A DNA stretch of 53,599 nucleotides, taken from Marinilabilia sp964403175. Its GTDB lineage: Bacteria; Bacteroidota; Bacteroidia; Bacteroidales; Marinilabiliaceae. The stretch's first letter is position 1. Each line of letters opens with the position of its first letter. The notes beneath the pieces were generated by a model, which made no database searches, was not told the DNA's origin, and saw only the letters and a program-made list of their open reading frames with translations. Shown piece by piece: positions 42,250 to 51,700 of the stretch. A program made the position numbers and the translations under genes. Location: the NCBI GenBank assembly GCA_964403175.1, contig CAYOFH010000008.1:1-53599 (forward strand), read 5' to 3'.

Positions 42250-45177
42250 TTACCTTAAAGCCTGATACAGAATATCAATCGGGTGCAAGGCAATTTCTTC
42301 GGTTCCGTCCTTTATCTGATGCCGGCAACTGGTTCCCGAGGCAGCAATCAACTCATCCGGATTTTTTCCACGAATGGCCGGAAAAAGAACCAACTCTCCG
42401 ATTTTCATGGAAACTGCATAATGCTCCTTTTCATAACCAAACGAACCGGCCATACCACAACATCCAGAAGGAATTATCTCAACCTCATAATTACAAGGTA
42501 ACCCCAGCATTCGTACAGATGGAGATTGCGAGGCTATGGCTTTTTGATGGCAATGGCCGTGAAATTTCACCTTTTTATGCTCTGAAGTGAAAAGGTCATG
42601 AGTAATAAGGCCCTTCTCCATTTCCCGGATGAAAAACTCTTCGAAAAGCAAAGCGTTTTCACCCAGCCTTCGGGCATCCTGCCTTAAATCATCGGGTACA
42701 AGGTCAATATATTCATCTCTGAAAGAGAGTATGGCTGATGGCTCTATCCCCACCAATGGAACCTCGGATGTTACAACATCTTTCAAAAACGTAACATTAT
42801 CAATTGCTATTTTCCTGGCTTTCTTTAGCAGTCCTTTGGATATATAGGCCCTGCCACTCTCCCTGTGCTCAGGAATCATCACCTCATATCCTAAATGTTC
42901 CAGCAACATTACCGCATTTTTGCCCGTTCCGGTATCATAAAAATTCGTGAATTCATCACTGAACAAGCATACCTTTCCCTTCGGTGATTCATGCTTTAAT
43001 TTCACCTTATGTTTTCGGATCCAGCTCTTCAAGGTTGTTTTATCCAGCAGCGGCAATGAACGTTTTTGTGCAAAACCTGCAATTCTTTTTATAATCCGGG
43101 ATGTAACAGTGTTAGAAACAGTAAAGTTGTAAATGGAAGGCCAGAGAGAAGCCAGACGATTCAGTTTGGATATTTCGGCAATCATACTGGTACGCAATGG
43201 CACCCCATTGGCTTCATAGTAGTGTTGAAGAAACTCAGCTTTCAGTTTGGCAACATCAACGCCCGAAGGACACTCCGACTTACAAGCTTTACATGAAAGA
43301 CAGAGATCCATTACCTCATAAATCCCGTTGTGGTTAAAGCGATTTTTCAGGTAAGGTTTGCGCAGATACTCACGAAGAATATTGGCACGGGCACGGGTGG
43401 TATGTTTTTCATCGCGGGTTGCCATATAACTGGGACACATCGTTCCTCCCGAAAGATGCGTTTTACGACAATCTCCTGAACCATTACAAAATTCAGCAGC
43501 CCTAACAACTCCCTGTTCACGGGAAAAATCGTATACAGATTCAATGTCAGGTGTTTCAACTCCGGGAAGATAGCGCAAATGAGTATCCATGGGAGGCGTT
43601 TCCACAATTTTTCCGGGATTAAAAAGGTGTTGCGGATCCCATGTCGATTTAATCTCTCTAAATAGATTGTAATTTTTCTCTCCTACCATCATCCGGATAA
43701 ATTCTCCTCGCAAACGTCCGTCTCCATGCTCTCCACTGAGAGATCCTTTATATTTTTTTACCAGAGCAGATGTTTTCTCTGCGATCTTTCGAAAAAGTTT
43801 CTGACCTTCCTCCGTTTTAAGATTAATTACCGGTCTCAGATGCAGTTCACCGGAACTGGCATGACCATAAAAAGTACATGTCAGGTTGAGACTATCCAAT
43901 AACTTTCTGAAATCAGCCACATAGGCCGGCAAATCCTCTACAGCAATGGAGGCATCCTCTATAACAGCCACCGGCTTAGCATCTCCGGGAGTGGTAAACA
44001 GCAGGCCCAGAGCAGCTTTTCTTAGTTCCCATACTGATTTTATATCTTCTCCGACTACCAAAGAATAATAATAACCGAAACGTGATTCTTTTAAATCTCT
44101 AATCAAATTTTCAGAAACATCTTCAATTTCTTGCATTGAACTACGGGAAAATTCCACCACCAAAAGAGCAGTTGGATCTCCTTTTAGGAAAAAACGTTTC
44201 TTTTTGTATTCAGGGTTGTTTTTGGTGCAGCATAAAATAAAATCATCCATCAACTCACAGGCAGATGGATTATGTTGCAACACCTTCAAATTGGCATTAA
44301 GAGCCTCCTCCACAGAGCTAAAATGCAAACAAACCAATCCTTTATATTTAGGCGGCAAAGGATGGCATTTAAGCTTAACTTCTGTAATAAACATCAATGT
44401 TCCTTCAGAACCTGCAATTAGCCTGGCAAAATTAAAATCCGGACCATTGCTACGAAAAACATTCGTTTCAATAAGTTTGTCCAGTGCATATCCCGTATTC
44501 CTGCGGATAATAGAAGATTTAGGAAATTCTTTAATAATGTCATTCTGCACCTTTTCATCTATCAACATTTCAAAAATATGCTTGTAAAGTGCTGATTCCA
44601 GATCAGGGGCTTGTTCCGTTACTTTTTGTTGAAATTCCTCAAAACTCAAATCTTTAAACTCCACAAACGATCCATCACTAAGAAAACCCTTAACTTCCAG
44701 CAGGTTGTCACGGGTAGAACCATAAATCAAGCTATTCGCTCCTGAAGAATTGTTGCCCACCATTCCTCCAATCATAGCTCTGTTGGATGTGGATGTTTCA
44801 GGTCCGAAAAAAAGTCCGAAAGAAGACAGATGCATATTCAATTCATCACGAATGACCCCTGGCTGTACACGTACCCATTGTTCACTGCTGTTAACCTCCA
44901 AAATTTTAGTAAAAGTCATAGAGACATCCACCACAATTCCGTTTCCAACCACCTGACCTGCCAGAGAAGTTCCTGCAGTACGGGGAATTAATGATAACTT
45001 ATTTTCCCGCCCAAAAAGAATTAACGTTCTGATATCCTCTTCATCGGCCGGAAAAGCTACCGCAAGAGGCATTTCTTTATAAACCGAGGCATCAGTGGAA
45101 TACAAAGTGCGAAGAACCTCATCAGTATATAATTTACCTTTGAGTTTTATGGATAGTTTCTTTAAATCGGCTGCCAT
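42250..45177 (-). CDS. FAD-linked oxidase / Fe-S (CCG-domain) oxidoreductase, D-lactate dehydrogenase-like
   Basis: The 975-residue fusion protein probably oxidises a D-2-hydroxyacid such as D-lactate. The FAD-binding type 4 domain comes first (SLIPRTAGTSLAGQVVGNGIVVDVS, in part, then GGMVGNNSSGANSLIYGSTRDN), followed by the FAD oxidase C-terminal domain to about residue 530 (GSLSGEHGDGRLRGEFI). Next are two 4Fe-4S clusters (CNGSGDC...CPSY near 562-580, CLSCKACKSEC near 625) and a Cys-rich CCG domain with FHGHCHQK and IPSGCCGMAGSFGYE around 905. It is not in an operon. Glycolate oxidase-type subunits are the alternative family. Confidence 0.88.
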   Translation of the reverse strand: MAADLKKLSIKLKGKLYTDEVLRTLYSTDASVYKEMPLAVAFPADEEDIRTLILFGRENKLSLIPRTAGTSLAGQVVGNGIVVDVSMTFTKILEVNSSEQWVRVQPGVIRDELNMHLSSFGLFFGPETSTSNRAMIGGMVGNNSSGANSLIYGSTRDNLLEVKGFLSDGSFVEFKDLSFEEFQQKVTEQAPDLESALYKHIFEMLIDEKVQNDIIKEFPKSSIIRRNTGYALDKLIETNVFRSNGPDFNFARLIAGSEGTLMFITEVKLKCHPLPPKYKGLVCLHFSSVEEALNANLKVLQHNPSACELMDDFILCCTKNNPEYKKKRFFLKGDPTALLVVEFSRSSMQEIEDVSENLIRDLKESRFGYYYSLVVGEDIKSVWELRKAALGLLFTTPGDAKPVAVIEDASIAVEDLPAYVADFRKLLDSLNLTCTFYGHASSGELHLRPVINLKTEEGQKLFRKIAEKTSALVKKYKGSLSGEHGDGRLRGEFIRMMVGEKNYNLFREIKSTWDPQHLFNPGKIVETPPMDTHLRYLPGVETPDIESVYDFSREQGVVRAAEFCNGSGDCRKTHLSGGTMCPSYMATRDEKHTTRARANILREYLRKPYLKNRFNHNGIYEVMDLCLSCKACKSECPSGVDVAKLKAEFLQHYYEANGVPLRTSMIAEISKLNRLASLWPSIYNFTVSNTVTSRIIKRIAGFAQKRSLPLLDKTTLKSWIRKHKVKLKHESPKGKVCLFSDEFTNFYDTGTGKNAVMLLEHLGYEVMIPEHRESGRAYISKGLLKKARKIAIDNVTFLKDVVTSEVPLVGIEPSAILSFRDEYIDLVPDDLRQDARRLGENALLFEEFFIREMEKGLITHDLFTSEHKKVKFHGHCHQKAIASQSPSVRMLGLPCNYEVEIIPSGCCGMAGSFGYEKEHYAVSMKIGELVLFPAIRGKNPDELIAASGTSCRHQIKDGTEEIALHPIDILYQALR

Positions 45178-45630
45178 GAAAAATTAGATGATTAAATTTT
45201 TAGAAAATCAAATGCCGGATATTTTAAGCTTACGAAAATACTAATTTAAAAAAAAGAAAGATCACTACTTAAAATTATGGACTAATCAAGGTCGTGGTGA
45301 CACCTTTCCCGGAATATAAGAATGCCAACTTTCATATTCTGTCACCACTTTCATGGCTTATATCCCCTTAGTATGGGATTATTTTTATCATACTGTCTCC
45401 TGCCTCCGGAAACTGGAACAAATATTTCAGAGACCTCTATAACCCTAATTGATATTTTATGCTTAACACGGACACAAAAACACAGGGCCTGCCGAAAAAC
45501 CGGCAGGCCCTGTGTTTTATCTCATTAACGAAAACTCATGAATAGATCAGTTCTCTAAAAACAAGACCTTTCCCTTTTAGGGAAATCCAATAATGCTATT
45601 ATGACGAAGTCAGGTAATGTGTATGACAGG
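45178..45630. other. Intergenic region between the oxidoreductase and recA
   Basis: About 450 bases. CGAAAATA (45233-45240), read on the minus strand as TATTTTCG, is a candidate -7 box for the oxidoreductase. An inverted repeat GTGGTGACA/TGTCACCAC (45294-45302 with 45340-45348) encloses a second pair GAATAT/ATATTC. The recA terminator follows. No gene was found. Confidence 0.5.
45470..45520 (-). terminator. recA terminator
   Basis: A perfect 15-bp GC-rich stem (45480-45494 with 45501-45515, aaaaac loop) has T runs on both strands. On the minus strand it follows the recA stop by about 115 bases. It could also stop transcription in the plus direction, but no plus-strand gene feeds into it. Confidence 0.8.
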
Positions 45631-46677
45631 CTAAGCTTTCTCTTCAGACAGAGCAGCCACAATTTTCTTTTCAAGTTCTTCTGCAAGTTCGGGATTATCG
45701 CGAATAACATCTTTTACAGCCTCACGTCCCTGACCCAGTTTTGTGTCACCGTAGCTAAACCAGGAGCCGCTTTTCTTGATTATATTATGCTCAACACCGA
45801 TATCAATAATTTCTCCAATTTTGGAAATACCTTCACCATACATAATATCAAATTCAGCTTTACGGAAAGGAGGCGCCACTTTATTCTTCACTACTTTTAC
45901 GCGAGTATGATTCCCAACCACTTCATCACCGTTTTTCAACTGGGTAACACGACGAATATCCAGTCGTACCGAAGCATAGAATTTCAAGGCATTACCTCCG
46001 GTAGTGGTTTCGGGATTACCGAACATCACACCAATCTTTTCACGCAGCTGGTTGATGAAAATACAACAGGTATTGGTTTTACTAATATTTGATGTAAGCT
46101 TCCGCAAGGCTTGTGACATGAGACGTGCCTGAAGGCCAACCTTGTTTTCACCCATTTCACCCTCAATTTCAGCTTTAGGAGTCAACGCAGCCACAGAATC
46201 CACCACCACAAGATCAATGGCGGATGATCGAATCAACTGATCGGCAATCTCCAATGCCTGCTCTCCGTTGTCGGGTTGAGAAATAAGTAAATTCTCAACA
46301 TCCACACCAAGTTTTGCAGCATAGAAGCGATCGAATGCATGTTCGGCATCAATGATGGCAGCTATTCCACCTAATTTTTGTACCTCAGCCATAGCATGAA
46401 TGGCCAGAGTTGTTTTCCCGGATGATTCAGGACCATATATTTCAATCACACGCCCGCGGGGAAATCCTCCAACACCCAATGCTCTGTCAAGGCCTATTGA
46501 ACCGGAAGAAAATGACGGTACATTATCTGCCACTGATTCTCCCATTCGCATTATGGCACCTTTGCCGTAAGTTTTATCAATCTTATCCATTGTAAGCTGA
46601 AGAGCTTTCAGCTTCTCGGCATTTACCTTTTTGGCTTCTTCTTTTTTCTTGTCCGTTTTTTCCTGTTGTTCGGCCAT
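45631..46677 (-). CDS. recA: Recombinase RecA
   Basis: The 348-residue protein forms ATP-dependent filaments on single-stranded DNA, catalyses strand exchange and triggers SOS-type responses. Walker A is GPESSGKTT (residues 82-90). The Walker B region is DLVVVDSVAALTPKAEIEG. The L1/L2 loops are MGENKVGLQARLMSQALRKL and NPETTTGGNALKFYASVRLD, with the strictly conserved INQLREKIGVMFG before them. The N-terminus has a lysine-rich extension. No LexA-like box was recognised upstream. Confidence 0.98.
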   Translation of the reverse strand: MAEQQEKTDKKKEEAKKVNAEKLKALQLTMDKIDKTYGKGAIMRMGESVADNVPSFSSGSIGLDRALGVGGFPRGRVIEIYGPESSGKTTLAIHAMAEVQKLGGIAAIIDAEHAFDRFYAAKLGVDVENLLISQPDNGEQALEIADQLIRSSAIDLVVVDSVAALTPKAEIEGEMGENKVGLQARLMSQALRKLTSNISKTNTCCIFINQLREKIGVMFGNPETTTGGNALKFYASVRLDIRRVTQLKNGDEVVGNHTRVKVVKNKVAPPFRKAEFDIMYGEGISKIGEIIDIGVEHNIIKKSGSWFSYGDTKLGQGREAVKDVIRDNPELAEELEKKIVAALSEEKA

Positions 46678-46826
46678 ACGATTTTTCTGTGTTATGCGGT
46701 TAAAATATCAGTGCAACATCCGGACTACACACAAAACACTAACTAACAGCGTCTAAAAATGGTTTCCAGATATTTTTTTCACCGTTAAAGATAACTATAA
46801 ATATTAAAGGAAACCTGTAAAAATTT

Positions 46827-47291
46827 CTAAAGATTCAACTCAGAAAAAATCTGTTCAGAATGTTCTTTGGTTTTTACCTTTTTAAAGATTTTCTCTATTA
46901 CCCCATTTTCATCTATAATGAAGGTGGTGCGAACTACCCCCATGTAGGTTTTACCATACATTTTTTTTTCGGCCCAAACACCGTATTTTTCTAAAATCTC
47001 TTTTTCAGGGTCAGCGATCAGATCAAATTTTAATCCGTGCTTATCGATAAACTTACGGTGAGAAGTTTCACTATCTGGACTAACCCCGATTATTTTAAAT
47101 CCTTTTTCAGCAAACTGCTCAAGGTTATCGTTTAAGTTACAGGCTTCGGCGGTACACCCGGAAGTATTATCTTTGGGATAAAAGTAAAGTACCACTTTTT
47201 GTCCTTTGAAATCATCAAGTGATATCTCTTTTCCATCCTGATTTTTTCCGGTAAAAGCCGGTGCTTTCTGTCCTTCTTCTAATTTTGCCAT
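46827..47291 (-). CDS. bcp: Thioredoxin-dependent peroxiredoxin (BCP/PrxQ type)
   Basis: Reduces hydrogen peroxide and alkyl hydroperoxides. The 154-residue thioredoxin-fold protein has the peroxidatic Cys46 and the resolving Cys51 in KDNTSGCTAEACNL, five apart as in atypical two-cysteine PrxQ. VVLYFYPKD precedes it, IIGVSPDSETSHRKF follows, and the conserved Arg lies in VVRTTFIIDENG. It is upstream of recA in the minus direction, but a 150-base gap argues for separate transcription. Confidence 0.94.
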   Translation of the reverse strand: MAKLEEGQKAPAFTGKNQDGKEISLDDFKGQKVVLYFYPKDNTSGCTAEACNLNDNLEQFAEKGFKIIGVSPDSETSHRKFIDKHGLKFDLIADPEKEILEKYGVWAEKKMYGKTYMGVVRTTFIIDENGVIEKIFKKVKTKEHSEQIFSELNL

Positions 47292-47741
47292 AATGTTTTA
47301 TTTTTATGAGTTTAATACTACAAAAGATCGTTGGGTTTTTAGACATGAGATTTAAGTAATTTAGTTGTTAGGCAGTAGTCAGTAGGCAGTAGTGATCTCT
47401 TTTAAAACGATATACCCAAAACACTAACGAAATCACATAAATTGCACACTCTAAAAAGATAATAATTTATGTTAGATAAAAAAAATGATTTGCAAAACAC
47501 TAACAGCCTGATAATTAAATCAAAATGCAATCATAATTAATAACAAAAAATTTAACAGATTATAGTGCAACATTCAGTTAAACTCTTGCAACTATCTAGA
47601 ATACACATACTTACGATCACCAAACTACTTGTATTAAATCTTAGATTATCAGTGTTATATAATTTGTTTTAAATCTAATATCTAACAATCTATTATTAAG
47701 TAATAAAAACAGCAAAAAAACACTTTGGTTTAACTCCCTTA
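47292..47741. other. Intergenic region made largely of dispersed repeat
   Basis: This 450-base spacer between bcp and the beta-barrel gene contains repeat copy B (47354-47484). It also has a left-hand word at 47325-47356 and a loosely matching word in inverted orientation at 47667-47693, which could mark the outer ends of a ~370-base element. No coding capacity was seen. Confidence 0.5.
47354..47484 (+). repeat. Dispersed ~130-base intergenic repeat, copy B
   Basis: Aligns with the reverse complement of 29935-30063, with near-identical blocks GTTAGGCAGTAGTCAGTAGG, AGTAGTGAT, ACTAACGAAATCA and GTTAGATAAAA. This copy carries an extra flanking word (47325-47356) that also occurs at 25822-25853. 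Confidence 0.7.
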
Positions 47742-48674
47742 TTAAAACCGAATACCAATAATGCCTTTTATTCCAGACAAGGATACCTCTCCATTACTCA
47801 TAACACTGGGATTGTTATAGAAAGAGGGGCTGCCATTATAATCAGGTCCGGGAAAAAGAACATCATTTTTTTCTTTAAACGGATCTTCACCAGGAAGGTA
47901 ATACCGGGCTTCAAGAAATAAATGAGAGTTCTTCCCCGGAAAAACTACTCCAAGCCCTACAAAAGGCATCAGAAGGTTATTCATTTCAATCTCTTCTTCT
48001 TCATGCGACTTGGGCAAATCATTATAATATCCGCTGCTCAGCAGGTCATCTATCAACAAATCATATTGCTCATAGTAACCATGATGGGAAAAGTTACCCG
48101 ATTGATCATAGCTGCTTTGAAACGGCATCCGATATTCGGCGCCTGCCTCTGCAAAGAGATCCCAGTTTCCGGCGGTGTAAAAAAAACGGACCAAAAGCGG
48201 GAATTCGACCCATAAGTATTGTTGAGATTCTTCCACACCTGATGCACTAACTCTTTTTTCATAAGGATCCCCTTCATTATCTACAGCCATCATGGAAGCT
48301 GAATATTGCTGCACTTTGGCGTCAGTAGACTGTACACCAATTCCGGCGCCGGCTGAAATTTCCAGCCAGTCAACCACTCTGAAATTGAAAGCCAGACCGC
48401 CACCATACACAACTGAAGGGTCTATTGTCAAAGCATTATTGGTATGCTGCCACTCAAACATTCCTCCATGACCAAAAATCAGCATCGAGAAAAGTTTATT
48501 TTCCTCTTCTGTATCTGCTACCGTAAAACGCGATTGACTTTCTGACTGATCTACAACTGTTTTCAGGGAGTCATTTTCCTGATTATTCTGCCCCAATATT
48601 TCTGTAGAGAGTACTAAAAGAAGAATCAAAAGTGAAAGAACTCTTCCCGGAGAAGAAACGAAAGTATATTTATA
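47742..48674 (-). CDS. Outer-membrane beta-barrel protein (PorT-like)
   Basis: The ~310-residue protein has a signal peptide (SLLILLLVLSTEILGQ) and a short acidic linker. The alternating strand pattern of a small outer-membrane barrel follows: VVYGGGLAFNFRVVDWLEISAGAGIGVQST (in part), YLWVEFPLLVRFFYTAGNWDLFAEAGAEYRM (in part), LLMPFVGLGVVFPGKNSHLFLEARYYLPGED (in part) and a final IKGIIGIRF ending in Phe, as barrel proteins do. I start it at the ATG at 48674 because the upstream start at 48707 would put 11 polar residues before the signal. It follows the large T9SS cargo by 90 bases and is probably co-transcribed. Function unknown. Confidence 0.75.
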   Translation of the reverse strand, partial: YKYTFVSSPGRVLSLLILLLVLSTEILGQNNQENDSLKTVVDQSESQSRFTVADTEEENKLFSMLIFGHGGMFEWQHTNNALTIDPSVVYGGGLAFNFRVVDWLEISAGAGIGVQSTDAKVQQYSASMMAVDNEGDPYEKRVSASGVEESQQYLWVEFPLLVRFFYTAGNWDLFAEAGAEYRMPFQSSYDQSGNFSHHGYYEQYDLLIDDLLSSGYYNDLPKSHEEEEIEMNNLLMPFVGLGVVFPGKNSHLFLEARYYLPGEDPFKEKNDVLFPGPDYNGSPSFYNNPSVMSNGEVSLSGIKGIIGIRF

Positions 48675-48764
48675 CATGGTTATTTGATTGATTCGTTTGA
48701 AAAACATAGAAAGAAAATTTCAGCTGTCAGGAAATAATGTTTCCTGACAGCTGCCTTTAGAATT

Positions 48765-51700
48765 TTATTCAATAATGAGTTTTTTGTTTTCGATGAAACC
48801 GTCATTGTACTCAATCTGCAACAGATATACACCACTACTGAAATCAGTATTTTCCAGCTGAAGAATACTGCTTTCAACATACTCCTGATCAATTAGTTTA
48901 GCGCCTCTCATATCGTAAAGCCTGATTCTGGACTTTTCCGAAATCTCGGGCAACACAATATCAACAGGATTTCCGGAAGCTACCGGATTGGGCGAAACGA
49001 GTGCAGACTTCAGCGAAGCAGATTTTAACTGTCCCACCTCTCCGTAAACCAAACACTGGGAAGCTTCATCATAAGCGACCACGCTAAGTTCTCCATAATC
49101 CAGACTCTTCGTATCCAAGTACTGTTTGGTGCCGACTTCTTCGCCATTCAGATACCATTTAAAGTCGGATAAATTTCCTGTATTGTTGTCCACAAAATAA
49201 ACGGTATTCCATTTGGGAGCAGGAACCACCAGCTCTGTACCGGATTTATACTGAAGATTTACAGTTACTTCATCCGAAGTGCCGCACCAATCGGTGACTT
49301 TTAAAACATACTCTCCGGCATTTTCAGGCATAACGGTATCTATGAGCAGGGAATCAACATCGCGGCTCAATGTGTCCTCCTGGTTAAAGACCCAGAAATA
49401 ATCCAGGGCATCGCCGGAAACATCTGCTTCAAGGGTCACCGAGGTTCGCGGGCAAACAGCTACATCAGGATTCTCAACTGATAAGGCAACCGGGATACAA
49501 GACCTTGTTGTGAAATCATAATTCAAGAACCATTGTATGATCTTATCATTGTTGGCAAGCGAAACCTGGCCTCCCGGCAACTCAAGATGGTAATCAGAGG
49601 AGGCCTGCAGTCCGGGATGCGAAATTATCAATACAGTAGAATCTTCCTCCGAAACTTTCAATTCGAACTCCAATGCAGGATCAAAAACAGGAGAAACAGC
49701 AGTATCAAGAGCAATTGGTTGATTGAAACGAAGGAACAGAGAGTCTATAAAATCAACTGGCGAATCAGTACTTATGGAAGTTTCCACCACCTCTAATTTG
49801 CCTATTTCCTGTACCTCAAAAGCACCCATATCCGTATTCATCCAATGCGTACGAGACTGTTTCGCAAGATCGTAAGAGAACATTTCCGTAAAATAAGACT
49901 GATTCCCCTGATCGATACAAGGAGAAAATTCCTGAAGGGTATAATCGTTATTGTCCGGGTCTGTCCACATAGGATCGAAAGAGATATTCTCTTCTCCTTC
50001 ATAGCCTTCTTCCACACATGAATAAACCACTTCAGATTCTTCATTTGAAAACTGTCCATTCTCATTGCCATAAACAATACTGTTCTTCACATCAAAAATC
50101 CCGGAAAGACCTCCGGTGGTGGTCGCCGTATTGTCAGTGATGGTAGAACTAAGCAATTCGGGTTTGGAGTTTACATCGGCATAGATGGCCCCTCCATTCT
50201 CGGAGGCCTTATTATTGTGGAACAACACATTAAAGAAACGCGGACTGGAACTTTCATTGTAAACAGCTCCTCCATAAACTCCCTGGTTATCACGGAAAAC
50301 CGAGTACTCCACCGAAGGAGATGCATTGACATTGTAAATGGCACTACCGGTGGCACCCTCAAAGATGAACCCTTCGACAATTGCACCATCTTGAAGCGGT
50401 GCAGAAGCCTCAAATTCATTGCGAATGAGATTAACACTATTATCTGAATTATCTACTGGCACACCAATATCCCCACTTAAGATTGTGGGGTTCTCCAAAT
50501 GATTACGATCCCTTGCATTGGATTCATCACCTGCAAAACCACCATAAACAAGAAGTCCGGGCTTGAGTGAAAGTGCCTCTTCCCTTTCAGCCTGCGTCAC
50601 GTTGTTAGGATCAGCAGGAGTTACCGGGTAATAAGTACCGGCGGCTACCCATATTTCATCACCGGGAATGGCATAATCAAGGGCTTCTGGCAATGAGCCA
50701 AAAGCATCGGTCCAGGTTTTACCGGTTGTTCCATTGTTGCCTTCTTTCACTTTTATAGCATGGTCGTGACCTATGTAAAAGGTAGTTGGTTCGGACCAAA
50801 CAGCGTAACTGCCATAATCCAATCCGATACTCCAAAAATAAGTATTTCCACTCTCAAGTTCCCAAACATGAGTGCTGTTGTTAGTTCCAGGCATTCCGTC
50901 CTGAGGACTGAAAGGGCCTTCCTGTAATAAATTTTCGTCCTCCCCTTCTTTCCATAATTTCAATTGAAAATCAAAATTATCAGGAATATTAAGATCAGGA
51001 GCCATAGTTCCATCCGTAATTCCCCAGGACAACTCCAGCATTCCCAACATATTAAACTCTTTGGTTCCACTTCCCTGAGGCAATGGGGAAATATTTTCAA
51101 GATGAACATGCTCAAATGGGCCTAAGTCAACATTTTCACCGTAAATACGATCAAACCCGGCAAAATCATAATCTACACTCTCAGGCACCAGCTCATTATT
51201 ACCTGCATTTATAGCTGGAGAACCTATACTTAAATTAAAAACAGCATTCCGGGGATCTAAAAAGAGCGGATCCTCAGAAGTATTACCATTATTGTTATCA
51301 GCATTCTTAAAAATGGAATGGCTTACTTCATCTTCATCATAGAAATCATCATAATCTCTTTCTGCCTCATTAGCCCAGGCAATGGAATTGGTTATGATGC
51401 TAACATCTCCATATACAGCTCCGCCCCAATAGCCTGAGTAATTTCCATACCACACACAGTTATAAAACTCAGAAGTATGGGATGCATATACGGCTCCTCC
51501 ATCATCTCCGGATTTATTTCCCGAAAAAATAACATTGACAAATTTCGGATTGCTATCATTTCCCACATATACGGCTCCTCCATCATCAGAAGCATGATTA
51601 TTTCGAAGCCATACATTCTGTATTGTTATTAGGGAGGAAGAGGCTATTAGTAAACCTCCACCATCATTATTGAAACTTCTGTCTGCATTTCCATCCTCAA

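Noticed and set aside
45322..45528. Plus-strand 68-codon frame between the oxidoreductase and recA
   Set aside because: It runs through the recA terminator stem and has no recognisable features.
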